A DNA stretch of 64,000 bases from Amycolatopsis suaedae (lineage in GTDB: Bacteria > Actinomycetota > Actinomycetes > Mycobacteriales > Pseudonocardiaceae): contig NZ_SFCC01000004.1 of NCBI RefSeq assembly GCF_004214935.1, forward strand, positions 124,001 through 188,000, given 5' to 3'. The notes under the pieces are model-generated. The model did not search any database and was not told the DNA's origin. It saw only the letters and a list, made by a program, of their open reading frames with translations. The translations under genes and the position numbers were made by a program. Of this stretch, positions 1 to 8,350 are shown one piece after another (positions within the stretch are counted from its first letter, which is position 1; each line of letters opens with the position of its first letter).

Positions 1-1275
1 CTTCTCCTGGTCGGCCTTGGTCTTCGGCTCGATGGCGACCTTGATGACCGGGTCCGGGAACGTCATCGACTCCAGCACCACCGGGTTCTGCGGGTCGCAG
101 AGGGTGTCACCCGTGGTGGTGTCCTTCAGGCCGATGACCGCGTAGATGTGGCCGGCCTGGGCGTCGTCGATCTGGTTCTCCTTGTTGGAGTGCATCTGGA
201 AGATCTTGCCGATGCGCTCCTTGCGCTCCTTGGTCGCGTTGATGACCTGGGCGCCGGAGGTGACCTTGCCGGAGTAGACGCGGACGTAGGTCAGCTTGCC
301 GAAGAACGGGTGCGCGGCGATCTTGAACGCCAGCGCGGCGAACGGCTCGTCGACCGAGGGCTTGCGGCTGACCGGGGTCTCCCCGTCGGTCAGGGTGCCC
401 TCGACGGCCGGCACGTCCAGCGGCGACGGCAGGTAGTCGATGACCGCGTCCAGCATCGGCTGGACACCCTTGTTCTTGAAGGCGGAGCCGGTCATGACCG
501 GGTAGGCGGCGCGCTCGATGGTGAGCTTGCGGATGCCTGCCTTGATCTCGGCCTCGGTCAGCTCCTCGCCCTCGAGGAACTTCTCCATCAGGGCGTCGTC
601 GGACTCGGCGACGGACTCGACCAGCTTCTCGCGGTACTCCGCGGCCTTGTCGGCGAGCTCGGCCGGGATCTCCTCGACCGCGTAGTCCTCGCCCTTCTTG
701 ACCTCGCCGCGCCAGGTCAGCGCCTTCATGCGGACCAGGTCGATGACGCCCTCGAACTCGCTCTCCGCGCCGATCGGCAGCTGGATGACCAGCGGCCGGG
801 CGCCGAGACGCTCCTCGATGGTGCGCACGGTGAAGTAGAAGTCGGCGCCCAGCTTGTCCATCTTGTTGACGAAGCAGATGCGCGGGACCTCGTACTTGTC
901 CGCCTGCCGCCAGACCTGCTCGGACTGCGGCTCGACACCCTCCTTGCCGTCGAAGACGGCGACGGCACCGTCGAGCACGCGCAGCGAGCGCTCCACCTCG
1001 ACGGTGAAGTCGACGTGGCCCGGGGTGTCGATGATGTTGATCTGGTGGTCGGCCCAGAAGGTGGTGGTGGCAGCCGAGGTGATGGTGATACCCCGCTTCT
1101 GCTCCTCCTCCATCCAGTCCATCGTCGCGGCGCCGTCGTGCACCTCGCCGATCTTGTAGTTGATCCCGGTGTAGAACAGGATCCGCTCGGTGGTGGTGGT
1201 CTTACCGGCGTCGATGTGGGCCATGATGCCGATGTTGCGGACCTGGTTCAGGTCGGTCAGCACTTCACGTGCCAC
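1..1275 (-). CDS. fusA: Elongation factor G, N-terminal 425 residues (gene runs off the left edge)
   Basis: EF-G is the GTPase that drives translocation of tRNA and mRNA on the ribosome and, with RRF, ribosome recycling. The start is the GTG at 1275 (protein begins [10 protein letters not shown]), with AGGGGA about 9 nt upstream. The P-loop AHIDAGKTT is at residues 19-27, followed by the DTPGH and NKMD GTPase motifs. The visible part covers the G domain and part of domain II; about 275 C-terminal residues lie outside the window. It is the third gene of a classic str operon (rpsL-rpsG-fusA) on the minus strand, 66 nt after rpsG. Nothing unusual is visible in the part present. Confidence 0.98.
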   Translation of the reverse strand, partial: MAREVLTDLNQVRNIGIMAHIDAGKTTTTERILFYTGINYKIGEVHDGAATMDWMEEEQKRGITITSAATTTFWADHQINIIDTPGHVDFTVEVERSLRVLDGAVAVFDGKEGVEPQSEQVWRQADKYEVPRICFVNKMDKLGADFYFTVRTIEERLGARPLVIQLPIGAESEFEGVIDLVRMKALTWRGEVKKGEDYAVEEIPAELADKAAEYREKLVESVAESDDALMEKFLEGEELTEAEIKAGIRKLTIERAAYPVMTGSAFKNKGVQPMLDAVIDYLPSPLDVPAVEGTLTDGETPVSRKPSVDEPFAALAFKIAAHPFFGKLTYVRVYSGKVTSGAQVINATKERKERIGKIFQMHSNKENQIDDAQAGHIYAVIGLKDTTTGDTLCDPQNPVVLESMTFPDPVIKVAIEPKTKADQEK

Positions 1276-1341
1276 TGCAGTGTTCCCCTGTCTAGAAAGC
1301 GTGGGGCCCGGGCTGGCTTGGTTTCGACAGCCGGGCGGACG

Positions 1342-1812
1342 TCACCAGCGGTAGTGGGCGAACGCCTTGTTGGACTCGGCCATCTTGTGCGTGTCCTCGC
1401 GCCGCTTGACGCTGGCACCCAGGCCGTTGGAAGCGTCCAGCAGCTCGTTCTGCAGGCGCTCGATCATGGTCTTCTCGCGGCGCTGCTGGGCGAACGCCAC
1501 GATCCAGCGCAGCGCAAGGGTCGTCGACCGGCCCGGCTTGACCTCGATGGGCACCTGGTAGGTGGCACCACCGACGCGGCGGCTCTTCACCTCGAGGGTG
1601 GGCTTGACGTTGTCGAGCGCGCGCTTGAGCGTGACGACCGGGTCGGTGCCGGTCTTCTCCCGCGCACCCTCCAGGGCGCCGTAGACGATGCGCTCGGCCA
1701 GCGACCGCTTGCCGTCCTTCAGCACCTTGTTGACCAGCTGGGTGACCAGCGGCGAGGCGTAGACGGGGTCGGAGATCAGCGGCCGCTTCGGGGCCGGACC
1801 CTTGCGGGGCAT
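1342..1812 (-). CDS. rpsG: 30S ribosomal protein S7
   Basis: S7 (156 aa, the normal actinobacterial length) binds the 3' major domain of 16S rRNA and nucleates assembly of the small-subunit head. It starts [10 protein letters not shown] and ends with the conserved AHYRW. Its ATG overlaps the rpsL stop by one base (TAATG), so the two genes are translationally coupled. In E. coli S7 represses its own operon by binding the rpsL-rpsG junction; no such site can be judged here because the junction has no spacer. Downstream is fusA. Confidence 0.99.
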   Translation of the reverse strand: MPRKGPAPKRPLISDPVYASPLVTQLVNKVLKDGKRSLAERIVYGALEGAREKTGTDPVVTLKRALDNVKPTLEVKSRRVGGATYQVPIEVKPGRSTTLALRWIVAFAQQRREKTMIERLQNELLDASNGLGASVKRREDTHKMAESNKAFAHYRW

Positions 1813-2186
1813 TAGCTCTTCTCCTTCTTCGCGCCGTACCGGCTGCGCGCCTGCTTGCGGTTCTTCACGCCCTGCGTGTCGAGCGAACCGCGGATGATCT
1901 TGTAGCGGACCCCCGGCAGGTCCTTCACACGGCCGCCACGCACGAGCACCATCGAGTGCTCCTGCAGGTTGTGGCCCTCACCGGGGATGTAAGCGGTGAC
2001 CTCGATGCCGCTGGTCAGCTTCACACGCGCGACCTTGCGCAGCGCCGAGTTCGGCTTCTTGGGGGTCGTGGTGTACACACGGGTGCACACGCCACGCCGC
2101 TGCGGGCTCCCCTTGAGCGCCGCGGTCTTCTGCTTGGCAGCCTTGTCCTGGCGGCCCTTGCGGACCAGCTGCTGGATCGTGGGCAA
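1812..2186 (-). CDS. rpsL: 30S ribosomal protein S12
   Basis: S12 contributes to decoding fidelity at the A site and is the streptomycin-resistance target. I chose the TTG at 2186 because it gives exactly the family length of 124 aa and the conserved N-terminus [11 protein letters not shown]; the longer open frame upstream has no S12 similarity. The upstream ribosome binding site is weak. Lys43 (in TTPKKPNS) and Lys88 (in GGRVKDLPG), whose substitution gives streptomycin resistance, are both wild type. It is the first gene of rpsL-rpsG-fusA. Confidence 0.98.
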   Translation of the reverse strand: MPTIQQLVRKGRQDKAAKQKTAALKGSPQRRGVCTRVYTTTPKKPNSALRKVARVKLTSGIEVTAYIPGEGHNLQEHSMVLVRGGRVKDLPGVRYKIIRGSLDTQGVKNRKQARSRYGAKKEKS

Positions 2187-2542
2187 TGGACCAGCTTTCT
2201 GTCGCGATCTTGCTTGTGTGTTCGTCTCTCCCCGGCCCCCGCGGTCGGGCGTGTCGGCCCGCGTCAGGATCTTTCGATCCACTAACTTCCCATCGGGATT
2301 TCCGTGGAACCCCGCCTGACCCGGACGGTCGGCGGGGTGCGCTGGGCACCCGCCGTCGCCGAAGGGCACGCGGAGCGGCCCGACGCCTGCCGGGCACGGT
2401 CGTCAAAGATACCCGCCCGGAGATGGACCCCGCGCAGCGGGGGTGGCATGGGGTGCCGACCACCCAGCGTACCCCCATTCCGGCGCGGCCGTCGAACGCC
2501 ACGCGGGCGACCCCGCCGGTCCCCGCTCCCCCGCCGGACGTC

Positions 2543-2564
2543 GGCTTTAGCGGGCTAAAGACGG
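2543..2564 (+). repeat. CTTTAGC palindrome copy 1
   Basis: Form GGCTTTAGC-GG-GCTAAAGACGG. It lies 140 nt downstream of the 57-aa gene and upstream of rpsL. Confidence 0.9.
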
Positions 2565-2596
2565 TTCCGGGGCCGGTGCGGCAGACCCCCGGAACA

Positions 2597-2645
2597 CGTG
2601 AAGGCCACCTTCACCACGTGCGACGTGATGAAGGTGGCCTTCACG
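2597..2645. repeat. 17-bp perfect inverted repeat, GTGAAGGCCACC family
   Basis: The left arm CGTGAAGGCCACCTTCA (2597-2613) is exactly reverse-complementary to 2629-2645, with a 15-nt loop. It lies 61 nt downstream of the stop of the 57-aa gene on the minus strand and could terminate that transcript. The same 17-mer recurs at 49323 and a related hairpin at 3021. Confidence 0.9.
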
Positions 2646-2705
2646 AGAGCACCACCGCCCCGTCCCGCACCGGAGCGACCGGGAGGGGCTCTGCGCTCTG
2701 TTCGT

Positions 2706-2879
2706 TCAGTTGTCCTCGTCGTCCGGCTTGGCGTGGTCCGCCCTGCCGGGGTTCGGGTCACGGGACAGGTCGATCAGCGGGTGAACCGGAGCCCCCTCCG
2801 GTGCGGCACGGCGTCCGGTGCTGCGCACCGGCTCCGTCCACTGGCTCGTTCCGCTCTGTTCCTCGATGTCGGTTCCCAC
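2706..2879 (-). CDS. Small acidic protein of 57 aa, function unknown
   Basis: The gene starts with GTG at 2879, five bases after a perfect AGGAGG (2885-2890), and ends with TGA at 2706. The product begins VGTDIEEQSGTSQWTEPVRS and ends AKPDDEDN. It is hydrophilic, has one Trp, no Cys, no signal peptide and no membrane segment, and is rich in Pro, Asp, Glu and Arg, so it is probably cytosolic and partly disordered. It stands alone on the minus strand between the ebo-like operon (ends 3166) and rpsL, with hairpins on both sides. I do not recognise it. A peptide precursor is possible but there is no core-like or Cys/Ser-rich C-terminus. The strong ribosome binding site and reading-frame composition support it as a real gene. 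Confidence 0.6.
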   Translation of the reverse strand: MGTDIEEQSGTSQWTEPVRSTGRRAAPEGAPVHPLIDLSRDPNPGRADHAKPDDEDN

Positions 2880-3020
2880 TGCGCCCTCCTGATATCTCGC
2901 CGAGTGTTCACCGTGGGATCACGCTACCTACACACCGGTGAGCCACTCACCGCCCCCGCACCCGCGCCGGAAATCTCCCCCATGCCCGTTTCTAACCCCG
3001 CCCCGCGGGGCCCGGAGGCG

Positions 3021-3066
3021 GTGAAGGCCACCCCCGCCACGCCTGGGTGACGGAGGTGGCCTTCAC
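3021..3066. repeat. GTGAAGGCCACC-type inverted repeat (probable terminator)
   Basis: Arms GTGAAGGCCACC (3021-3032) and GGTGGCCTTCAC (3055-3066) are perfect 12-bp complements. They lie about 100 nt downstream of the last gene of the ebo-like operon (stop at 3166, minus strand). Confidence 0.8.
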
Positions 3067-3122
3067 GAGGACGCCGCCTGACGAGCACCACCCCGGGAGG
3101 GGCCGCGCCGGGTGCCGGAGGC

Positions 3123-3144
3123 GGCTTTAGCACGCTAAAGACGG
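3123..3144 (+). repeat. CTTTAGC palindrome copy 2
   Basis: Form GGCTTTAGC-AC-GCTAAAGACGG, 22 nt beyond the stop of the Tat-exported isomerase-like gene; a candidate terminator. Confidence 0.9.
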
Positions 3145-3165
3145 CGTGCCGGGGCCGGGAACGCG

Positions 3166-4008
3166 TCAGAAGCGCAGGTTGCGCAGGTAGGTGAAGCCGA
3201 CGCGGGCGGTCTCCAGGGGGTCGGTGGGGTTGTCGTGCTCGACGATGTACTCCCGGATGGTCGGGGTCGCCCGGAAGATCTTGCGGAAGTCGATGGCGCC
3301 GGTTCCCGGGTTGGTCATCTGGCCGTCCGGCGTGCGGTCCTTGACGTGGTACTGCAGCACCCGGGGGAAGTTCTCCCAGTACAGCCGGACCGGGTCGACG
3401 CCGGCGTGCACCGCCCAGAACAGGTCCAGCTCCAGGTGGACGAACCTCCGGTCGGTCTCCCTGGTCAGGATGTCGTACGGCCGGACGCCCTCGACCGGCA
3501 CGAACTCGTGGTCGTGGTTGTGGTAGCCGAGCTTGATACCGGCGCGGTGGAACGCCCTGGCCGCCTTGTCCAGCCGGGCGGCCAGCGCCTTCCACTCGGC
3601 CACCGTGGGGTACTTCGCGTACGGCACCGCCGCGTACGTGTGCCCCAGCGTCTTCGCGTCGGCTATCAACTTGTCGACATCGCCGTCGATCCCGACGTGG
3701 GTGGACGTGGCCCGCAGGTGGTTGCGGTCGAGCAGCTTGCGGAACTCCGCCGCGCTGTAGCCGTAGGTCCCGGCCATCTCGACCGAGCGGTAACCGATGT
3801 CGGCCAGCGCCTCCAGCGTCCCCGGCGCGTCCTTCTCCAGCAGCGACCGCAGCGTGTACAGCTGCACGCTGATCTTCTGCACCGGGATCCGCCTGCCGAA
3901 GGTCGCCCCGGCGACCCCGGGGACGGCGACCGCGGCCCCGACCGCGACCGCCGCGGCGCCCGCACCCCGCAGCATCGACCTGCGCGAGATGAATCTCTGC
4001 TCACCCAT
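3166..4008 (-). CDS. Tat-exported sugar phosphate isomerase/epimerase-family protein
   Basis: A 280-aa TIM-barrel protein of the xylose-isomerase-like (AP endonuclease 2) superfamily. The N-terminus carries a twin-arginine signal (SRRSMLRG, then an Ala/Val-rich stretch to about residue 35), so it acts outside the membrane, folded and possibly with a metal. Barrel motifs include KISVQLYTLRSLL, GYRSVEMAGTYG, KLGYHNHDHEF (His metal ligands) and LELDLFWAVHAG. The start ATG has AAGGAG upstream. It is the last gene of the minus-strand run, 10 nt after a cytosolic relative. Family members that accompany ThuA, Gfo/Idh and DUF1080 genes are implicated in keto-sugar isomerisation or cleavage; the substrate here is unknown. 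Confidence 0.85.
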   Translation of the reverse strand: MGEQRFISRRSMLRGAGAAAVAVGAAVAVPGVAGATFGRRIPVQKISVQLYTLRSLLEKDAPGTLEALADIGYRSVEMAGTYGYSAAEFRKLLDRNHLRATSTHVGIDGDVDKLIADAKTLGHTYAAVPYAKYPTVAEWKALAARLDKAARAFHRAGIKLGYHNHDHEFVPVEGVRPYDILTRETDRRFVHLELDLFWAVHAGVDPVRLYWENFPRVLQYHVKDRTPDGQMTNPGTGAIDFRKIFRATPTIREYIVEHDNPTDPLETARVGFTYLRNLRF

Positions 4009-4018
4009 TCCAGGCTCC

Positions 4019-5023
4019 TTACTTCTGGTTGCTGAAAGCCGCGTCGAATGCCGCCGACGGCTTGTCGAACAGCAGGCCGCGCAGGAACGTCACCGCTTCC
4101 GCGGCACCACGCAGCCGGTCCATGCCGGCGTCCTCCCACTCCACCGAGATCGGCCCGGAGTAGCCGATCGAGTTCAGCGCGCGGAAGCAGTCCTCCCAGG
4201 GCACGTCGCCGTGCCCGGTCGAGACGAAGTCCCAGCCGCGCCGCGGGTCGGCCCAGGCCAGGTGCGACCCGAGCCTGCCGTTGCGCCCGTCGAACCGCTT
4301 GCGGGTGTCCTTGCAGTCCACGTGGTAGATGCGGTCGGCGAAGTCGAGGATGAAGCCGACCGGGTCGAGGTCCTGCCAGACGAAGTGCGACGGGTCCCAG
4401 TTCAGCCCGAACGCCGGCCGGTTGCCGACGGCCTCCAGCGCCCGCTTGGTGGTCCAGTAGTCGTAGGCGATCTCCGACGGGTGCACCTCGTGCGCGAACC
4501 GGACGCCGACCTCGTCGAACACGTCGAGGATCGGGTTCCAGCGGTCGGCGAAGTCGGTGTAGCCGTCGTCGATGACCTCCTGCGACACCGGCGGGAACAT
4601 CGCCACGTACTTCCAGATCTTCGACCCGGTGAACCCGATCACGGTGTCGACGCCGAGTTTGGCGGCCGCCCGCGCGGTGTCCTTCAGCTCCTCCGCCGCC
4701 CGCTGCCGGACGCCCTCGGGTTCGCCGTCACCCCAGATCCGCGACGGGATGATGGCCTTGTGCCGTTCGTCGATCGGGTCGTCGCAGACGGCCTGGCCGA
4801 CGAGGTGGTTGGAGATGGCCCACACCTTCAGCCCGTGCGAGGCCAGCAGCTCCAGCCGGTTGGCGACGTAGTCGTCCTCGGCCAGCGCCCTGTCGACCTC
4901 GAAGTGGTCACCCGAGCAGGCGATCTCCAGCCCGTCGTAACCCCACTCGGCGGCCAGCTTGCACACCTCGGTGAACGGCAGGTCGGCCCACTGGCCGGTG
5001 AACAGCGTGATCGGACGGCCCAT
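4019..5023 (-). CDS. Sugar phosphate isomerase/epimerase-family TIM barrel
   Basis: A 334-aa cytosolic xylose-isomerase-like barrel starting [17 protein letters not shown], with AGAAGGAG about 10 nt upstream of the ATG. Visible motifs are [41 protein letters not shown] and a C-terminal SVEWEDAGM segment, carrying the Glu/Asp/His metal set typical of the IolE/IolI-like family. It follows the phosphodiesterase-like gene after 15 nt and precedes the Tat-exported paralogue. It could belong functionally either to the ebo-like operon or to the ThuA/Gfo-Idh sugar system. The substrate is unknown. Confidence 0.85.
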   Translation of the reverse strand: MGRPITLFTGQWADLPFTEVCKLAAEWGYDGLEIACSGDHFEVDRALAEDDYVANRLELLASHGLKVWAISNHLVGQAVCDDPIDERHKAIIPSRIWGDGEPEGVRQRAAEELKDTARAAAKLGVDTVIGFTGSKIWKYVAMFPPVSQEVIDDGYTDFADRWNPILDVFDEVGVRFAHEVHPSEIAYDYWTTKRALEAVGNRPAFGLNWDPSHFVWQDLDPVGFILDFADRIYHVDCKDTRKRFDGRNGRLGSHLAWADPRRGWDFVSTGHGDVPWEDCFRALNSIGYSGPISVEWEDAGMDRLRGAAEAVTFLRGLLFDKPSAAFDAAFSNQK

Positions 5024-5038
5024 TCGTGAACGCTCCTT

Positions 5039-6412
5039 CTACTTGAGGCCCTGCAGGGACAGCAGCAACGGGTGGACGTCGGTGGCACCGAGCCGGCCCG
5101 ACGGCTCGAAACCGGGTTCGGAACACAGCAGCACCGGGCCGTCGTCGGCCGAGTCGGGCAGCCGGCCGTGCGAGCCCCGCACCCAGCGCGGATCGGTCGG
5201 GACGACGTCCATGGCGTAGCGCAGGCCGGCGAACTTCTTCGCCAGGTTGAGCCCGGCGCGGGCCTTGGCGAACCGGTCGGCCGGGTCGAAGAACAGCTCG
5301 GCGGGGTCGTAGCCGGGCTTGCGGTGGATCTCGACTCCGCGGGCGAAGTCCGGCCTGCGGTCCTCGTCGAGCCAGTAGTAGTAGGTGAACCAGGAGTCCG
5401 GTTCGGCGACGGCGACCAGCTCACCTGCCCGTTCGTGGTCGATTCCGTAGCGGGCCTGCGCCTCCCGGTCGAGCACCTCGTCGACGCCGCCAAGCCCGGC
5501 GACGATCGACCGGACCCGGTCCAGGTCGGCGTCGTCGCGGACGTAGACGTGCGCGACCTGGTGGTCCGCGACGGCGAACGCCCGCGACGTCCACGGGTCC
5601 AGGTACTCCATGCCCGCCTGGGTGTAGACCTCCAGCAGCCCTTCGCGCCGCAGCGCGCGGTTTATGTCGACCGGTCGGTCCACCGCGGTGATGCCGTACT
5701 CGCTGAGCACCACCACCGCCGCGCCCGCCGACGCGACGTCGTCCAGCAGCGGGGCGAGCGCGCCGTCCAGTTCCCTGGCTGCGACGGCGGCCTGCGGGGC
5801 GTCCGGACCGAACCGCTGGAGGTCGTAGTCGAGGTGCGGAACGTAGGCCATCAGCAGGTCGGGACGCTGTTCGCGGAGGATCTTGCGGGCGGCGCCGATG
5901 ACCCAGCGGCTCGACTTCAGCGACGCCGTCGGTCCCCAGTACTGGAACAGCGGGAACTCACCCAGCTCCCCGGTCAGCTGATCGTGCAGTTCGGGCGGGC
6001 GCACGTAGGCGTCGGGCGACTTACGACCGTCCGCGTGGTAGATCGGGCGTGGGGTGACCGTGACATTCGTGGTCATCCCCATCGCGTACCACCAGCAAAC
6101 GTTTGCGGAGGTGTAGCCGGGATGCGCGGCCTTCGCCGTCTCCCACAGCTTCTCCCCCTGGACGAGCCGGTTGTGCTGGCGCCACAGGTAGACCTCGCCG
6201 AGGTCGCGGAAGTACCAGCCGTTGCCGACGATGCCGTGCTGCGCGGGCATCAGCCCGGTGAGGAACGTGGACTGCGCGCTGCAGGTCACGGCAGGCAGAA
6301 CGGTGCCGAGTTCGGCCTGCCAGCCCGACTTCGCGACCGCCGACAGCCGGGGCATGTGCCGCAGCGCCTTCGGAGTCAGCCCGACGACGTCGAGCAGGAC
6401 CAGTGGTTTCAT
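5039..6412 (-). CDS. Alkaline-phosphatase-superfamily nucleotide pyrophosphatase/phosphodiesterase (ebo-like operon)
   Basis: A 457-aa protein of the type I phosphodiesterase/nucleotide pyrophosphatase family. Seen motifs are VLLDVVGLTPKAL (first metal Asp), PAVTCSAQSTFLTG (nucleophile Thr region), PHLDYDLQRFG, VVLSEYGI and ADHQVAHVYV. It has no signal peptide, so it appears cytosolic. The ATG at 6412 overlaps the EboE stop (ATGA), showing translational coupling; a longer upstream open frame is a shadow of EboE. Ebo clusters of other bacteria carry an enzyme of this family, expected to hydrolyse a phosphoester or phosphodiester of the trafficked metabolite. The actual substrate is not deducible. 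Confidence 0.85.
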   Translation of the reverse strand: MKPLVLLDVVGLTPKALRHMPRLSAVAKSGWQAELGTVLPAVTCSAQSTFLTGLMPAQHGIVGNGWYFRDLGEVYLWRQHNRLVQGEKLWETAKAAHPGYTSANVCWWYAMGMTTNVTVTPRPIYHADGRKSPDAYVRPPELHDQLTGELGEFPLFQYWGPTASLKSSRWVIGAARKILREQRPDLLMAYVPHLDYDLQRFGPDAPQAAVAARELDGALAPLLDDVASAGAAVVVLSEYGITAVDRPVDINRALRREGLLEVYTQAGMEYLDPWTSRAFAVADHQVAHVYVRDDADLDRVRSIVAGLGGVDEVLDREAQARYGIDHERAGELVAVAEPDSWFTYYYWLDEDRRPDFARGVEIHRKPGYDPAELFFDPADRFAKARAGLNLAKKFAGLRYAMDVVPTDPRWVRGSHGRLPDSADDGPVLLCSEPGFEPSGRLGATDVHPLLLSLQGLK

Positions 6413-7488
6413 GACGCGATTCCCTCCCGCGACAGGTTCTCCTCGGCCCAGCGCAGCTCGGCCGCGATCCCCTCGATGAGGTCGGGCTCCCCCGGAAGCA
6501 CCGACCAGGTGTAGGTCTCCACCTCGACGTGCGGGTCGCCGGTCAGGCCGGCGAGCACCGTGGTCAGCACGTCGGTGGTGGCGCGCAGCGGCCGCGGCGG
6601 CTGCGCGTGCAGCGGCAGGTGGAAGTGCACCCGCCACGGCCCGTCGCCGGGCAGGCCCGCCTCGGCTTCGGGCAGGTCGTCGACCGCCAGCACCTCGCCG
6701 CCCGCCGCCAGCTCACGGACCTGGTGCAGGTAACGGGGTTCGTCGAAGGCGGCCAGTGCGGACCGCGCCTCCTGCTCACGCGGTGCGTCGACGTGCAGGG
6801 CCGCCGACGCCTGCACTTTCATCACCCGGATGCCCGCGGCATCCAGGCCGGACAGGGTGTGGCCGGGGTCCGCGAACGACACCGCCAGGTGACAGGTGTC
6901 CAGGCATAGGCCGACGAGGTCGAGGTCGGCATAGCGCGGCAGCCACCGGGCCGCGTCGGCGACGGTGTCCAGTACGCAGCCCGGTTCCGGCTCGATCGCC
7001 AGTCGGACCGGGGTGGGCCGCAGGGCATCGGTGACCTGCCGCAACGCCGCCGCGGCCCGGCGGTCGTCCTCGACGCTCCACGGTTCGCGCCAGGCCAGCG
7101 GCAGCGTCGAGATGCTGCCGTACTCGGCGTCGTCGGCCAGCAGGTCGGTGAGGACCGTGACGCAGTCGAGCGTGTAGCTCGTTCTGGCCGCCTCGGTCCA
7201 GGTCGGCCGGTAGACGGCGTGCTTGACGACGTCGGCGTGGAATCCGCCGTACGGGAAGGCGTTGAGCGTGTACACCGCCAGCCCGCGGGCATCCAGCTCC
7301 GTGCGCAGCCTCGCCCTGGCGGTGCGGTCCTCGGCCAGGCCGCGGGCGACCGGGGCGGCCAGCCACAGCCCGACCCCGAGCCGGCCGGCGCCGAGCCGCT
7401 CCCGCACCGGCACCGCGTAGGCGTCGAGCTGGGCGAGGATGCCCGGCAGATCCTCCGCGGGATGGACGTTCGTGCAGTAGGAGATCAC
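6409..7488 (-). CDS. eboE: EboE-like metabolite traffic protein (xylose-isomerase-like TIM barrel)
   Basis: A 359-aa TIM-barrel protein starting at the GTG at 7488 (VISYCTNVHPAEDL), which overlaps the TatD-gene stop as GTGA. The N-terminal YCTNVHPAEDLP, the central AVYTLNAFPYGGFH and the ALRPTPVRLAIEPEPGCVLDT / LCLDTCHLAVSF segments are the pattern I recognise for EboE proteins. EboE is part of ebo clusters, which in cyanobacteria are needed to move a scytonemin precursor across the cytoplasmic membrane and occur in many phyla with other small molecules. It is flanked by TatD and the phosphodiesterase, as in other ebo clusters. Confidence 0.85.
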   Translation of the reverse strand: MISYCTNVHPAEDLPGILAQLDAYAVPVRERLGAGRLGVGLWLAAPVARGLAEDRTARARLRTELDARGLAVYTLNAFPYGGFHADVVKHAVYRPTWTEAARTSYTLDCVTVLTDLLADDAEYGSISTLPLAWREPWSVEDDRRAAAALRQVTDALRPTPVRLAIEPEPGCVLDTVADAARWLPRYADLDLVGLCLDTCHLAVSFADPGHTLSGLDAAGIRVMKVQASAALHVDAPREQEARSALAAFDEPRYLHQVRELAAGGEVLAVDDLPEAEAGLPGDGPWRVHFHLPLHAQPPRPLRATTDVLTTVLAGLTGDPHVEVETYTWSVLPGEPDLIEGIAAELRWAEENLSREGIAS

Positions 7489-8348
7489 GTACGTCCCCCT
7501 CGCAGCACCGAGTTGCCCTGGAAGGTCTCCGCGGCCCCGCTGAAGCCGGGCAGCGGTTCGAGGGTGAGCCGCCCGCTCTGGCCGTAGAAGCCGACCGGGT
7601 TCTGCCACAGCACGGTGTCCACATGCGACTCGTCGTAGCCGTCGGCGAGCATGGCGGCACCGGTCTTGGCGGTTTTCAGCGGATCGGACCGGCCCCAGTC
7701 GGCCGCGGAGTTGACGATCATCCGCTCCAGGCCGTACTCGCGCAGGATGGCCACCATCCGGTGCTCGTCCATCTTGGTGTCCGGGTAGATGGAGAAGCCC
7801 ATCCAGCAGCCGGAGTCCTTCACCATGCCGACGGTGACCTCGTTGAGGTGATCGACCAGTACCCGCTCGGGCGGCAGGCCGGACTCACGCACCACGTCGA
7901 GGGTGCGCTTGGTGCCGGCCAGCTTGTCCCGGTGCGGGGTGTGCACCAGCACCGGCAGGTCGTGCTCGGCCGCCAGTTCCAGCTGCCGGGCGAACACGGT
8001 GTCCTCCTCCGGCGTCATCGAGTCGTAGCCGACCTCGCCGACGGCCACGACCCCGTCCTTGGCCAGGTAACGCGGCAGCACGTCGAGCACCTCGACGCAG
8101 CGCGGGTCGTTGGCCTCCTTGGGGTTCAGCGCGATGGTGCAGTGGTGGCGGATGCCGAACTGGGCCGCGCGGAACCGTTCCCAGCCGATCAGCGAATCGA
8201 AGTAGTCGGTGAACGAGCCGACCGACGTGCGTGGCTGGCCCAGCCAGAACGCCGGTTCCACCAGCGCCCTGACGCCGGCTTCGTACATCACCTCGTAGTC
8301 GTCCGTGGTCCGGGACGTCATGTGGATGTGCGGGTCGAAGATGCGCAC
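7485..8348 (-). CDS. TatD-family metal-dependent hydrolase (EboB-like)
   Basis: A 287-aa amidohydrolase-superfamily protein. I start it at the GTG at 8348 (VRIFDPHIHM), preceded by AGGGGA and only 2 nt after the upstream stop. Metal ligands are visible: DPHIH near residue 9, VAVGEVGYD (Glu), VLVHTPH, VLVDHLNE (His) and NSAADWG (Asp). It overlaps the next gene (EboE) by GTGA. Unlike the DNA-repair TatD, this branch travels with ebo genes, so a small-molecule substrate linked to the operon is more likely than DNA. Confidence 0.85.
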   Translation of the reverse strand: MRIFDPHIHMTSRTTDDYEVMYEAGVRALVEPAFWLGQPRTSVGSFTDYFDSLIGWERFRAAQFGIRHHCTIALNPKEANDPRCVEVLDVLPRYLAKDGVVAVGEVGYDSMTPEEDTVFARQLELAAEHDLPVLVHTPHRDKLAGTKRTLDVVRESGLPPERVLVDHLNEVTVGMVKDSGCWMGFSIYPDTKMDEHRMVAILREYGLERMIVNSAADWGRSDPLKTAKTGAAMLADGYDESHVDTVLWQNPVGFYGQSGRLTLEPLPGFSGAAETFQGNSVLRGGRT

Positions 8349-8350
8349 GG

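Larger units (their letters stand above)
2187..3165. other. 979-bp gap upstream of rpsL: one small gene plus repeats
   Basis: This stretch separates the str operon from the ebo-like operon. It holds a 57-aa gene at 2706-2879, two CTTTAGC palindromes (2543, 3123), two GTGAAGGCCACC hairpins (2597-2645, 3021-3066) and a small GGATC-tttc-GATCC hairpin (2267-2280, as written on the plus strand) in the rpsL leader. The hairpins sit downstream of the isomerase gene and of the small gene, where they could act as terminators isolating rpsL. I could not identify a convincing rpsL promoter by eye. Confidence 0.7.

Noticed and set aside
148..1815. Long plus-strand open frame (555 codons) over fusA and rpsG
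   Set aside because: It is the antisense shadow of two certain genes in GC-rich DNA; the product is low-complexity Leu/Gly/Arg/Val-rich without any recognisable motif.
2598..3050. 150-codon plus-strand frame in the rpsL upstream gap
   Set aside because: It mostly translates the hairpin repeats and runs antisense to the 57-aa gene, which has a much better start.
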